64,000 nucleotides of DNA from Sulfomarinibacter sp963741385 (GCA_963741385.1 CAVUHO010000010.1:186001-250000), one strand, 5' to 3'. Counted from the first letter of the stretch, positions 27,520 through 36,772 are shown. Notes: generated from the sequence alone by a model not told the origin. Program-made: numbers and translations.

Positions 27520-27602
27520 GTCGTGCGGGCAGGGGCAGGGAAAGGGGAAAGGGAGAAAGGGGGCCATCGCAATTTCGGATTTCGGATTTCGGATTTCGGA
27601 AA
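27520..27602. repeat. Purine-rich run plus TTTCGGAT array upstream of trpB
   Basis: GGCAGGGGCAGGGAAAGGGG and AAAGGGAGAAAGGGGGCC are followed by four TTTCGGAT units (27571-27602). The same order (purine run, spacer, then a GTGATAAGGGC motif and a GCTCCCCT run) recurs at 42600-42840, so this looks like one half of a composite repeat. Confidence 0.65.
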
Positions 27603-27613
27603 TGGAACGACGA

Positions 27614-27740
27614 TTCGTGATAAGGGCAGGGTCTCCCCTGCTCCGCCTGCCTGCACCCCTGCTCCCTGCTCCCCTGCTCCCTGCTCCCCTGCTCCCCTGC
27701 TCCCCTGCTCCCCTGCTCCCCTGCTCGCCCTGCTCCCCTA
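27614..27740. repeat. GCTCCCCT tandem repeat with GTGATAAGGGC head
   Basis: TCGTGATAAGGGCAGGG (27616-27632) leads into roughly ten imperfect units of CCCTGCTC up to 27740, next to the PD40 gene stop. A shorter array with the same head is at 42779-42838. In frame on the minus strand it would read Gly-Ala-Gly-Ser-Arg-like repeats, but it is outside the gene. Confidence 0.75.
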
Positions 27741-27746
27741 CGCAGT

Positions 27747-28769
27747 CTACGGACGCAACTGCTCGATCACCTCCGCGCTCACCCACCAGATGTCCGAGCT
27801 GCCCTGTCCGGGGCGGATCGAGAGATCGAGCAACTCGGTGATGGAGCGGCCGGTCAGCGGCAGAGCGGCCTCCTCGTCCTGACGGGATGACATGAAGAAG
27901 AGGTACTTCCTGTCGGGGGACAGCGATGCCGACCACTCGCGACCGGTCGGCTGGTTGACGGCCGGTCCCAGATTGATGGGCTCGGACCAGGTGTCGTCGT
28001 CGCTGCGAAAGGCCACGTAGTAATCGACCCCACCGAGGCTGTCGTCGCGCCCCATGGCCGGGACGATGACAAAGGTCTCGTCGGGAGCCACAAAGACGTT
28101 GAACCGGTTCGTGCCACAGTTGACCTGCGGCGGCAGGAGTTCGGGCTCCGTGTAGACCCCGTCGACCAGACGGGAGCGGTAGATCGAGGACACCCGGTCC
28201 TGTCCCTCGCGGGTGAAGTACAGGGTCCCATCGGCGGTGACCGATGGAAAGTACTCGGGGGCGTCGGAGTCGACCGGCGGCCCCAAATTGGTGGGCTCTC
28301 CCCAGCCGTCGCCCTCGCGATCCATCACCCAGATGTCCTGGTAGACCCACCCCGGTTTCTCCTCCTGTCCGGGCTGCGGCCGGGTGGACATGAAGAAGAA
28401 CCGTCGGCCGTCGGCCGAGATGGTCGGCTCGATGTCCAGGTAACGGCCCGAGAAGGGCGCCACCTCCGGTTCGGTCCACACGCCGTTCACCTGGCGGGCG
28501 ACCATGATCATGGTCCGGTCGCCGAGAGTGACCGAAAAGTAGACCTCGTCGCCGTCGGGCGTCATCGCGAGATCGCGGGTGGCGAGCCCGGTGGAGACAA
28601 AACCCGGCGCGAAGAGCCGCGGTTCGAGACCGGGCGGTTCCTGTCCGAGATAGGGCCCGCGGAGGTCGGGCGCGGATGTCACAGGGGCGGACGAACCCTC
28701 GCTGCCGCGCATGGGGGAACAGGCCGCGCACACGAGACAGAGACCCACCAGCGGTCGCAGAGTTGTCAT
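27747..28769 (-). CDS. PD40 (WD40-like beta-propeller) lipoprotein
   Basis: This is a predicted exported lipoprotein of 340 residues with a lipobox LVCAAC (Cys17). The rest has repeated PD40/TolB-like blades: MTPDGDEVYFSVT, ISADGRRFFFMST, VTADGTLYFTREG, VAPDETFVIVPAM and LSPDRKYLFFMSS. It probably forms a beta-propeller in the periplasm or on the surface. The ATG at 28769 follows AAGGAG by 6 nt. It lies between trpF and trpB on the same strand, yet has no evident role in tryptophan synthesis. The function is unknown. Confidence 0.82.
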   Translation of the reverse strand: MTTLRPLVGLCLVCAACSPMRGSEGSSAPVTSAPDLRGPYLGQEPPGLEPRLFAPGFVSTGLATRDLAMTPDGDEVYFSVTLGDRTMIMVARQVNGVWTEPEVAPFSGRYLDIEPTISADGRRFFFMSTRPQPGQEEKPGWVYQDIWVMDREGDGWGEPTNLGPPVDSDAPEYFPSVTADGTLYFTREGQDRVSSIYRSRLVDGVYTEPELLPPQVNCGTNRFNVFVAPDETFVIVPAMGRDDSLGGVDYYVAFRSDDDTWSEPINLGPAVNQPTGREWSASLSPDRKYLFFMSSRQDEEAALPLTGRSITELLDLSIRPGQGSSDIWWVSAEVIEQLRP

Positions 28770-28789
28770 CGGATTCTCCTTCGGTGGTG

Positions 28790-29401
28790 TTACGGAGAAA
28801 CTGTCCGGCGGTTTTCCGCCCTGGCGTTGGCGATGAACTGCCGGACCTTGTCGTGGTCTTTGATACCAGGCGCAGCCTCGACACCGGAAGACACGTCCAC
28901 CAGATACGGTCGGGTGACCCGAAGTGCATCGGCGACATTTTCCGGTGTGAGACCACCCGCAAGACCAAAAGGAATATCTGCCGGTCCGTCCGCCAGACAC
29001 TCCCATGCCCACGTGAGGCCGTCGCCGGCGCCGGGGTCGAAAAGGGGGAGGCACACCCGTGCGAGATGCGCGACGCGGTTCCAGTCGACTCCGGAACCGA
29101 CCTTGACCCGCCGAATCACCTGCCGCCCCAGCACATCGAGAAACGAGTCGGGTTCGTCGCCGTGGAGCTGCACCCAGTCGAGCCCGAGCTGCTTGCGCAC
29201 GCAAACGATCTCTTCGAGGGGGGCGTCGAGGAACACCCCGACCGTCTCGGCGCCGCGCACCTCACGAATCCACGATGCCTGATCGGCCGCCAGCGTCCGC
29301 GGCGTTCCCGGCCTGAACACGAAGCCCAGGAGATCGGCGCCGGCGGCAGCTGCGGCCTCGGCATCACCGGGCCGGGTGATGCCGCAGATCTTGATCAGCA
29401 C
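28790..29401 (-). CDS. trpF: Phosphoribosylanthranilate isomerase
   Basis: TrpF catalyses the Amadori rearrangement of N-(5-phosphoribosyl)anthranilate, the third step from anthranilate. It has 203 residues in a TIM barrel. KICGITRPGDA carries the catalytic Cys, GFVFRPGTPRTL and QLHGDEP follow, and FGLAGGLTPENV and DVSSGVE form the phosphate site. The start is GTG at 29401, giving a mature LIKICGIT near the N-terminus. It lies 34 nt after trpC. Confidence 0.96.
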   Translation of the reverse strand: MLIKICGITRPGDAEAAAAAGADLLGFVFRPGTPRTLAADQASWIREVRGAETVGVFLDAPLEEIVCVRKQLGLDWVQLHGDEPDSFLDVLGRQVIRRVKVGSGVDWNRVAHLARVCLPLFDPGAGDGLTWAWECLADGPADIPFGLAGGLTPENVADALRVTRPYLVDVSSGVEAAPGIKDHDKVRQFIANARAENRRTVSP

Positions 29402-29435
29402 GTGTCGGCCCGGGACACCATCGACCGGCGGTTGC

Positions 29436-30242
29436 TCACGCGCCCGGTCGGGAGAGCCGGCCGCTGAGGCGCCGAACCTCGCGCTCCGGGTCGCCGGAGC
29501 GGACGAGGTGCTCGCCGATCAGGAAGGCGTGATATCCCGCCGCGTGCAGCCGGTCGATATCTTTGGGGACGGTGATTCCACTCTCGGCAACCCTGATTCT
29601 GTCGTCTGGAATCTTTTCGGCCGCTGCCTCGACGCGATCCAGACGGATCTCGAAGGTCGCGAGATCGCGGGCGTTGACGCCGATGATCGCCGCCCCGGAA
29701 TCCACCGCCGGGCCGGGGTCCTCGTCGGCGAAGATCTCGAGCAGTACCTCGAGTCCGAGCATCTCGGCTGTCGACAGGAGATCCTTGAGACGGTGCCGGC
29801 TGAGGATCCGGGTGATGAGCAGAACCGCGTCCGCTCCGAGGAGGACGCTTTCGAAGAGCTGCCGCCGCTCGATGATGAAGTCCTTGCGCAGGATCGGCAG
29901 ATCCACCGCCCTGCGGACCTCGATCAGCCACAGTGGATCACCGGCGAACGAGTCGCGCTCGGTCACCACCGAGATGGCAGCGGCGTGACCCTTCGCATAC
30001 GCCTGGGCGAGCGCAACCGGATCGAATTTCTCGCGGATCACCCCAGCCGATGGCGAGGCCTTCTTGCACTCGGCGATGATTTCGATATCGGGTCCGGCCA
30101 ATGCGCTTTTCAGCGACCGCGGGCGGGTTTTTCGCTGCTCGACCAGGCGGATCGCAGCCCGCTCGAGACCGGGGGCCTCCGGCGTCCATTGGAGTCGTTT
30201 GCGGACATCCGCGACGATGTTTTCGAGGATCGACTCAGCCAC
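29436..30242 (-). CDS. trpC: Indole-3-glycerol phosphate synthase
   Basis: TrpC closes the indole ring by decarboxylating CdRP. It has 268 residues. The catalytic Lys is in IIAECKKASPSAG and LRKDFIIE, followed by LLITRIL, LLEIFADE, IIGVNARDL and VAESGI. The GTG at 30242 overlaps the trpD stop by 8 bp. The longer frame to 30464 is a shadow of trpD. Coupled translation with trpD is likely. Confidence 0.96.
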   Translation of the reverse strand: MAESILENIVADVRKRLQWTPEAPGLERAAIRLVEQRKTRPRSLKSALAGPDIEIIAECKKASPSAGVIREKFDPVALAQAYAKGHAAAISVVTERDSFAGDPLWLIEVRRAVDLPILRKDFIIERRQLFESVLLGADAVLLITRILSRHRLKDLLSTAEMLGLEVLLEIFADEDPGPAVDSGAAIIGVNARDLATFEIRLDRVEAAAEKIPDDRIRVAESGITVPKDIDRLHAAGYHAFLIGEHLVRSGDPEREVRRLSGRLSRPGA

Positions 30243-31277
30243 CCCCGGTGATCTCCATTGATCTTTTCCCCAGTAAATCCAGTATAGCCAACCCTGCGCC
30301 CGAGCGAAGGGTCTCCCGCGCCATTTCGAGACCTTCGGCCAGATTCCGGGCCTTTTCGGCGACGCACAGGGCGGCGGCGGCGTTGACCGCCACGGCCTCG
30401 GAAGCCGCCGAGACCTCGCGTCCGCCGAGGATGTCCCGCATCCGGCAGAGGTTCTCGTGCACACCGCCCCCCGTCAGGCTCTCCGGGTCGTCGACGACAA
30501 TCCCGAGCTCTGCGGGCTCGACCCGCCAGTCGCCGACCACCCGGCCGTTGCGAACCTCGAGGACCCTGGTCGGGGCATTGACCGAGATCTCGTCGAGACC
30601 ATCCTCGGAGTGAACGACCAACGCCCGAACGGCGCCCAACTCGGCGAGCGCACTGGCCATCAAATCCTGGACGTCGGGCCCCCACACGCCGATCACCTGC
30701 CGCGTAACCCCGGCGGGGTTGGTCAGGGGCCCGAGAAGGTTGAACACCGTGCGCACACCGAGCGCCCTGCGAACCGGCATCACCGCTTTCATCGCCGGGT
30801 GCAGCCGCGGCGCGAAGAGAAAAGCGATGCCGATCTCATCGTGGAGAGCCGCCATCGCACCTGGCGACAGGTCGAGTCGGACCCCAGCCGCCTCCAGCAC
30901 GTCGGCCGACCCGCAGCGCGAAGAGACCGAGCGGTTGCCGTGTTTGGCCACCGGGACGCCGGCCGCCGCCGCCAGCAGCGCCGCCGCGGTCGAGATGTTG
31001 ATGGTCTCGGCGCCATCGCCGCCGGTGCCGCAGGTGTCGACCGCCCGAGCGGGATCCGCAATCGGCACCGGGATGGCGCGCGCCCGCATCGCCCGGGCCG
31101 CCGCCGCGATCTCGACCCCGGTCTCGCCCTTGGCCCGCAGCGCTGCCAGCACTGCCGCCACCACGACATCGTCGACGCCGCCGTCCATCACGGCTCCGAC
31201 GAAGATCTCCATCTCCTCGCCCGCCAGGTCACTCCCCGCGAGCAGTTGGTTGAGCAGAGGTCTGTGGTCGATGGCAA

Positions 31278-31281
<4 letters not shown>
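30235..31281 (-). CDS. trpD: Anthranilate phosphoribosyltransferase
   Basis: TrpD joins anthranilate and PRPP. It has 348 residues. VDTCGTGGDGAETINIST binds PRPP, and KHGNRSVSSRCGSADVLEA and FNLLGPLTNPAG are typical. The ATG at 31281 begins the homology and lies just past the end of trpG. The GAATTCG octamer-like array (31291-31326) is immediately upstream, so the trpD translation signal is embedded beside a repeat. Confidence 0.96.
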
Positions 31282-31916
<635 letters not shown>

Positions 31917-31934
31917 CCCGCCACCCTCCCACCC

Positions 31935-32044
31935 AATTTCGGATTTCGGATTTCGGATTTCGGATTTCTCGACCCAGCCCCTGAAGCCAATTCCTGGGGG
32001 TGGGTGGGGGCAAATCCGAAATCCGAAATCCGAAATCCGAAATC
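31935..32044. repeat. Inverted pair of TTTCGGAT arrays in the trpE-trpG junction (large hairpin)
   Basis: Arm 1 (31935-31968) is four TTTCGGAT units, arm 2 (32011-32044) is four ATCCGAAA units in opposite orientation, and the 42-bp spacer holds GGGGGTGGGTGGGGG. The arms can pair over more than 30 bp. Because it lies between the trpE stop (32047) and the trpG start (31916), the trp mRNA would carry this hairpin. Confidence 0.8.
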
Positions 32045-32046
32045 TA

Positions 32047-33534
32047 TCAATCATGGTCGGTGCCTTTGGCAGCTGCTTCGGCCATGGCGACGGCCTGGAC
32101 GAGGGCACCGGCTTTGGCGGCACACTCGGCGAGCTCCGATGAAGGGACCGAATCGTAGACAATCCCGGCGCCGGCCTGGATCTGGACGCTGCCGCCACGT
32201 TCGACCAGAGTTCGGATCGCGATACAGGAGTCGAGATCGCCGTTGAGGTTGCGGTAGCCGATAGCACCGCCGTAAACGCCGCGGCGTACCTCCTCCAGGT
32301 CGTCGATGATCTCCATCGCCCGCACCTTCGGTGCGCCGCTCAAGGTTCCCGCCGGGAAACACGCAAAGAGGGCATCCCAGGCATCGAGACCGTCCTTGAG
32401 CCGACCCTCGACCTCGCTCACCAGGTGCATGACGTGGCTGTAGCGCTCGACCTCCATCTCGCGCACCACCCGCACCGTTCCGGGCTCGGCGACGCGACCG
32501 ATGTCGTTGCGGCCGAGGTCGACCAGCATGACGTGCTCGGCGAGCTCCTTGGGGTCCGCCTTGAGCTCCTCCTCCAGTCGCAGGTCCTCCACACGGTCCG
32601 AATCGCGGCGCCGGGTCCCCGCGATGGGGCATGTTGCCACCCGATCGCCCGTCACCCTCACCAACATTTCCGGGCTCGAACCGAGGATCCGCGCCTGGCC
32701 GGTGTCGAACAGGAACATGTAGGGCGAGGGGTTGGTCAGACGCAGCATCCGGTAGATTTCAGCCGCGGTGCAGCGGGCCATCTTGCGCCACCGTCGGGAC
32801 AGCACCACCTGGAAGATGTCACCGGCAAGAATGTGCTCCCGCGCCCGGGACACGCCCGCCATGAAGTCTTCTTCCGAGGGCGTCGCCCGCCAACCAGCCC
32901 AACCGCCTTTCGCAGCTGGAATGACGTGCGGCCGCGAGCCCTGGAACCCTTCGAGCAGCGAGCGGTGGAGCTGCCCCAGCCTTTGCCTGGCCGCGCACCA
33001 GGCAGCCTCCGCATCGCCCCCGATGCGGGCCGCAACCACCAGCAACAACCGTTGCCGCGCCCGGTCGAGCGCCACGATGCCGTCGTAGAGACCGAACCAG
33101 GCTTCCGGCAGTCCGCCCTCGTCGCGACCGCTGTCGGGGATCTTTTCGACCAGACGAACGGCGTCGTACCCCACGTAACCCATCGCACCACCGGCAAAAG
33201 GTGGTAGCCCGTCGACCGGTGCCACCTTTCCGAGATCCGTCGCCGACCGCAGTTCCTGCATCGCGTCGCCCTCGCGCGGGGCACCATCGACGAACACGGT
33301 GCCGTTGCGGACCTCGACTACCCGAAACGGGTCGGTGCCGATAAATGAAAAACGTGCCGCGCGCTCTCCGCCTTCGACGCTCTCGAGCAGGAAGGCGTTG
33401 CGGCCACCGGCGGCCAGGTGCGAGTAGACGGTGAAGGGCGTCACCGTATCCGAGGTCAGCTCGAGCACCACCGGCACGACATCGTAGTCGCGGGCGAGCC
33501 GTTCGAACTCCTTTTTGTCGGGCCGGACCTCCAT
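32047..33534 (-). CDS. trpE: Anthranilate synthase component I
   Basis: TrpE makes anthranilate from chorismate, using ammonia from TrpG. It has 495 residues. An N-terminal regulatory part has LLESVEGGERAARFSFIG, with the LLES element that binds feedback tryptophan. The catalytic part shows FQVVLSRRW, CPIAGTRRR, LVDLGRNDIGRV and FPAGTLSGAPKVRAMEII. The ATG at 33534 follows GAGGAGG by 4 nt. It is the first gene of the trp operon. I saw no clear leader peptide with Trp codons or TRAP sites upstream. Confidence 0.96.
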   Translation of the reverse strand: MEVRPDKKEFERLARDYDVVPVVLELTSDTVTPFTVYSHLAAGGRNAFLLESVEGGERAARFSFIGTDPFRVVEVRNGTVFVDGAPREGDAMQELRSATDLGKVAPVDGLPPFAGGAMGYVGYDAVRLVEKIPDSGRDEGGLPEAWFGLYDGIVALDRARQRLLLVVAARIGGDAEAAWCAARQRLGQLHRSLLEGFQGSRPHVIPAAKGGWAGWRATPSEEDFMAGVSRAREHILAGDIFQVVLSRRWRKMARCTAAEIYRMLRLTNPSPYMFLFDTGQARILGSSPEMLVRVTGDRVATCPIAGTRRRDSDRVEDLRLEEELKADPKELAEHVMLVDLGRNDIGRVAEPGTVRVVREMEVERYSHVMHLVSEVEGRLKDGLDAWDALFACFPAGTLSGAPKVRAMEIIDDLEEVRRGVYGGAIGYRNLNGDLDSCIAIRTLVERGGSVQIQAGAGIVYDSVPSSELAECAAKAGALVQAVAMAEAAAKGTDHD

Positions 33535-33752
33535 GGCGCCTCCTCAGAATCAGAGAGGTCATTGTGACGCAAATGGGGGGAGGGGTCTACCCGCCGGGCG
33601 GCGTTCGTCGCACCTCGACTTTCCCAGCCCCCTTCCCGAGCGGAGCCAGGCACGCGGCCCGTCGGACGGGCCGGATGCCAGGCACCGCCGCCGCACGTGG
33701 TTCCACCCGCCCCGAGCACTGGAACATTTGTTGTCGATGGGGGGTCGGGTGG

Positions 33753-33787
33753 GAATTCCGAATTCCTAATTCCGAATTCCTAATTCA
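33753..33787. repeat. GGAATTCCGAATTCCTAATT array upstream of asnS
   Basis: Alternating AATTCCG and AATTCCT units run to within 20 bp of a TACAAT -10-like hexamer (33804-33809) that precedes asnS. The 297-bp divergent gap also has a GCCAGGCACGCGGCCCGTCG-type stem around 33648-33690, related to the 35761 repeats. Confidence 0.7.
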
Positions 33788-33831
33788 GCTTTCTCCCCTC
33801 GTGTACAATCCCGCTCTCTGAAGGAGGGACC

Positions 33832-35133
33832 ATGGCGCGCCCCGTCATCACCATCGCCGAGCTTGCAGAGTATGCCGATCAGGAGGTGACCCTCAATGGG
33901 TGGGTCTACAACTGGCGCAAGAAGGGCAAGCTGCGCTTCATCATTCTGCGCGACGGGTTCGGCTATCTGCAGTGCGTGGTCTTTCAGCCCGAGGTCGACG
34001 AGGCGGTGTGGGAGAAGGCGGTCGAGCTGACCCAGGAGTCGTCAGTTACCGTCACCGGCAAGGTGGCGGTGGACGAACGCGCCCCAGGCGGGTTCGAGCT
34101 CAAAGTGAGCGCCATCGATGTGATCCAGCTCGCCCCCGAATACCCCATCGGCAAGAAGGACCACGGGCCCGACTTCCTTCTCAACCACCGTCATCTGTGG
34201 CTGCGGTCGAAGAGACAGCACGCCATCATGCGGGTGCGCTCCGAGGTCGAGTTCGCCATCCGTGATTTCTTTCAGACCCGCGGCTACACCCTCATCGACT
34301 CGCCGATCCTGACACCGGCGGCGTGCGAGGGCACCTCGACCCTCTTCGAAACCGAGTACTTCGGCGAGACCGCCTTTCTCTCGCAGTCCGGCCAGCTCTA
34401 CCTCGAACCGGCGGCGGCCGCTCTCGGCAAGGTCTACTGTTTCGGACCGACCTTCCGCGCCGAAAAATCGAAGACGCGGCGCCACCTGACCGAGTTCTGG
34501 ATGGTCGAGCCCGAGGTCGCGTGGCTGCGGTTCGACGGCCTGCTCGATCTGTGCGAGGAGTTCCTCTCCCAGGTCGTGGCGCGGGTGCTCGATCGCTGCC
34601 AGAACGATCTCGAACGGCTCGAACGTGACGTGTCCAAGCTCACCCCCACGACCGAGGGGAAATTTCCCCGAATCGACTATGCGGACGCGGTCGCCAAACT
34701 GCAGGAGCTGGGCTCCGACATCCAGATGGGCGAAGACCTCGGCGGCGACGACGAGACCATGCTCACCGAGCTGTACGACCGCCCGCTCGCCGTGACCCGC
34801 TACCCGGCGGCCATCAAGGCTTTCTACATGCAGCCCGACCCGCAGGACCCGACTCGCGCACTGGCGGTCGACGTGCTCGCTCCCGAAGGCTACGGCGAGA
34901 TCATCGGCGGTTCGGAACGCAGTGATTCACTCGAACATCTTGAGCGGCAGATTGCCGCCCACGAACTGCCGCGCGAGGCCTTCGAGTGGTACCTCGATGT
35001 CCGTCGCTACGGCTCCTTCCCCCACGCCGGGTTTGGGATGGGGATCGAGCGCTGCGTGGCCTGGATCTGCGGCATTTCGCACCTCAGGGAGGCCATCCCG
35101 TATCCGAGGTTGATCAACCGGTTGAACCCCTGA
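33832..35133 (+). CDS. asnS: Asparaginyl-tRNA synthetase
   Basis: This class IIb synthetase charges tRNA-Asn. It has 433 residues. The N-terminal OB-fold anticodon domain (VTLNGWVYNWRKKGKLRFII) is followed by the catalytic core with motif 2 FRAEKSKTRRHLTEFWMVEP and motif 3 GFGMGIERCVAWICG. The TRRHLxEFWMVEPE form distinguishes AsnRS from AspRS. The ATG lies 4 nt after AAGGAGGG, and TACAAT (33804-33809) could be its -10. A TTTCGGAT array follows the stop. Confidence 0.95.
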   Translation: MARPVITIAELAEYADQEVTLNGWVYNWRKKGKLRFIILRDGFGYLQCVVFQPEVDEAVWEKAVELTQESSVTVTGKVAVDERAPGGFELKVSAIDVIQLAPEYPIGKKDHGPDFLLNHRHLWLRSKRQHAIMRVRSEVEFAIRDFFQTRGYTLIDSPILTPAACEGTSTLFETEYFGETAFLSQSGQLYLEPAAAALGKVYCFGPTFRAEKSKTRRHLTEFWMVEPEVAWLRFDGLLDLCEEFLSQVVARVLDRCQNDLERLERDVSKLTPTTEGKFPRIDYADAVAKLQELGSDIQMGEDLGGDDETMLTELYDRPLAVTRYPAAIKAFYMQPDPQDPTRALAVDVLAPEGYGEIIGGSERSDSLEHLERQIAAHELPREAFEWYLDVRRYGSFPHAGFGMGIERCVAWICGISHLREAIPYPRLINRLNP

Positions 35134-35140
35134 CCCTGGG

Positions 35141-35176
35141 GAATTTCGGATTTCGGATTTCGGATTTCGGATTTTC
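35141..35176. repeat. TTTCGGAT array between asnS and the Smr gene
   Basis: Four TTTCGGAT units begin 8 bp after the asnS stop and are followed by CCACCCACCCACCCC. The C-rich flank is a regular companion of these arrays in this window. Confidence 0.8.
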
Positions 35177-35227
35177 CACCCACCCACCCCCGGTAACAAC
35201 ACCCGGGAAGCACGAGGCGAGGGGCCG

Positions 35228-35755
35228 ATGATGTTGACGGATCCGAAGGTCAGGTTCGCCTATGTGGTGACCAAGGTGGCGGTGTTCGGTGTTGCCGCTC
35301 TCGCCACGTGGCCGCTGTCGCGAATGATCGGGCCGAAGGCGTGGGTTGGTCTCGGTGTGTTCGGTGCGATCCTGGCGGTCATGACGGCGGTCGTTCTCTT
35401 GAGCTCCTCTCGCAACCCCGCTGACAACGCCGAATCGGGAGTTGACGAGGATGCATCTGACATCGATGCAGTCATTGATCCTGATCAACCGTTTGCACAC
35501 CCGGTCGAGGACAGCATCGACCTTCACCCGTTTCCGCCACGTGATGTGCCCGATGTGGTCGATGCCTACCTCGAAGCGGCGTTCGAAAACGGATTCCGCG
35601 AGGTTCGGCTGATCCACGGCCGCGGCATCGGCGTCCAGCGCGACAGGGTGCAGAAGCTGCTCGGCCGGCACCCGCTGGTTTCGGGTTTTCACGACGCTCC
35701 GCCCGATCGCGGCGGTTGGGGCGCGACCGTGGTGTACCTCAAGCCGAAAAGCTGA
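35228..35755 (+). CDS. Membrane-anchored Smr-domain protein
   Basis: This protein of 175 residues has two hydrophobic N-terminal helices (about 10-28 and 37-58), an acidic linker, and a C-terminal Smr domain (about 98-175). The Smr marks are DSIDLHPFPP, VRLIHGRGIG and GWGATVVYL. Smr domains are small nucleases or nucleic-acid binding modules, best known from MutS2 and from Smr proteins that act on collided ribosomes. A membrane-anchored Smr is unusual. The target is unknown. MM at 35228/35231 leaves the exact start uncertain. Confidence 0.85.
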   Translation: MMLTDPKVRFAYVVTKVAVFGVAALATWPLSRMIGPKAWVGLGVFGAILAVMTAVVLLSSSRNPADNAESGVDEDASDIDAVIDPDQPFAHPVEDSIDLHPFPPRDVPDVVDAYLEAAFENGFREVRLIHGRGIGVQRDRVQKLLGRHPLVSGFHDAPPDRGGWGATVVYLKPKS

Positions 35756-35760
35756 GAAGA

Positions 35761-35910
35761 AGGCACCTCCGCCGCAAGCGGGCCGTTTCCGCGCGCGCTT
35801 CCCGAGAGGAGCCAGGCTGAAGCCAGGCACCTCCGCCGCACGCTGACTTTCCGCACGCGCTTCCCGAGAGGAGCCAGGCTGAAGCCAGGCACCTCCGCCG
35901 CACGCGGTCC
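35761..35910. repeat. Direct repeats of about 62 bp (AGGCACCTCCGCCGCA unit)
   Basis: Units start at 35761, 35825 and 35887. Each reads AGGCACCTCCGCCGCA, a variable GC-rich middle, then CTTCCCGAGAGGAGCCAGGC and TGAAGCC. The third unit is cut short. GGAGCCAGGCTGAAGCCAGGC is partly self-complementary. Single units recur at about 11110-11146, 33640-33690 and 60760-60925. Confidence 0.75.
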
Positions 35911-35960
35911 TACCCGCCCCGAGCACTCGGGTGCTCATGGACGGTAGGGGGGCGGGTGGC

Positions 35961-35994
35961 AAATCCGAAATCCGAAATCCGAAATCCGAAATTC
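35961..35994. repeat. ATCCGAAA array at the 3' end of the HMA gene
   Basis: Four ATCCGAAA units lie immediately beyond the stop of the HMA lipoprotein gene (35993), preceded by GGGGGGCGGGTGG. Confidence 0.8.
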
Positions 35995-36310
35995 AGCCTT
36001 CCACGGCCTCGGTGGTCATCCCGATCACGGTGTAGCCGAGTTTTTCGATCTCGGCCTTGAGGGTCTCTGGCGCCACCTTGCGGGAGTGGTAGACGGCCTC
36101 CGCTCTCCCCTCCCGGAAGTCGGCCGATGCCTCGACCACACCCTCGGTCTTCTCGAGCGTCGCGGTGATGGCGGAGGAACAAGCGTCGCAGTGCATGCCC
36201 TCGATCGTGAACACGGTGCGGACCGTATCCGGGCCGCCGCACGCAACCAGAGTCAGCACTGCACCCACGAGCACGACAATCGCCGCCGCGGCGGTCAAAG
36301 TGCGTCGCAT
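35993..36310 (-). CDS. Heavy-metal-associated (HMA) domain lipoprotein, MerP-like
   Basis: This exported protein of 105 residues has a lipobox LTLVAC near Cys24 and an HMA domain with the metal-binding GMHCDACSSAI (about 38-48). The ferredoxin-like fold continues to LGYTVIGMTTE. It would bind a soft or borderline metal ion (such as Cu, Hg or Zn) outside the cytoplasm. It begins 12 nt after the arsR stop, so it is probably the regulated gene. No P-type ATPase or mercuric reductase is adjacent. Confidence 0.85.
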   Translation of the reverse strand: MRRTLTAAAAIVVLVGAVLTLVACGGPDTVRTVFTIEGMHCDACSSAITATLEKTEGVVEASADFREGRAEAVYHSRKVAPETLKAEIEKLGYTVIGMTTEAVEG

Positions 36311-36322
36311 CTTCTCTTCCTC

Positions 36323-36685
36323 TCACGTCGTCCGGTCGTTGAAAATCGACAACAGGAATTTCGGATCGACGGTATCCGTCAGACGATAATAGATGGTCAT
36401 TCGGTCGCGACGCGACCCCACCAGGCGTCCGGAACGCAGACGGCTGAGGTGCTGCGACACTGCGGCAGGCGTCATCTCGAGGATGGTCGCGAGGTCACAC
36501 ACACACAGCTCGCCGGTTTCGCCGAGAAGATGCATGATCTTCAATCTGGTCTCGCCCGCCAGCAGTGCAAAGTGCTCCGAGGTCCGATGCAGTCGGGTTG
36601 CATGGGCTGCCAACCTTTTTCTCAGCGAACACAGTTCGTCCGGCGTACGGTCGGGTGACACACAATCAACACGGGCCGCGGTCAT
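36323..36685 (-). CDS. ArsR/SmtB-family metal-responsive repressor
   Basis: This winged-helix repressor has 120 residues. The HTH is CVCDLATILEMTPAAVSQHLSRLR (about 60-85), and the CVCDLA motif at the recognition region is the classic alpha-3 metal-binding site of ArsR/SmtB proteins. RRDRMTIYYRL is the wing. Additional Cys8 and Cys19 could add ligands. It likely represses itself and the HMA lipoprotein until metal binds. It has a strong promoter (36745-36772). Confidence 0.9.
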   Translation of the reverse strand: MTAARVDCVSPDRTPDELCSLRKRLAAHATRLHRTSEHFALLAGETRLKIMHLLGETGELCVCDLATILEMTPAAVSQHLSRLRSGRLVGSRRDRMTIYYRLTDTVDPKFLLSIFNDRTT

Positions 36686-36744
36686 TCCTGACCTCGGCTT
36701 TCGGCGGCTCGGGGTGCAGTCGGGTTTAAAATCAACATATCGCC

Positions 36745-36772
36745 ATTTTAGAATTTACTTAAGGAATGTCAA
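36745..36772 (-). promoter_or_regulatory. Promoter of the arsR-HMA operon
   Basis: On the minus strand TTGACA (36772-36767), a 16-bp spacer and TAAAAT (36750-36745) form a near-consensus promoter about 60 bp before arsR. AAAAT (36728-36732) and ATTTT (36745-36749) form a weak inverted repeat over the -10 and start region, a possible ArsR site. Confidence 0.65.

Noticed and set aside
33535..33750. A trp attenuator or leader peptide before trpE
   Set aside because: No short frame with tandem Trp codons or matching terminator/antiterminator stems was seen.
35761..35910. CRISPR array
   Set aside because: Units are about 62 bp without a repeat/unique-spacer alternation, copies are few and dispersed singly elsewhere, and no cas genes are present.
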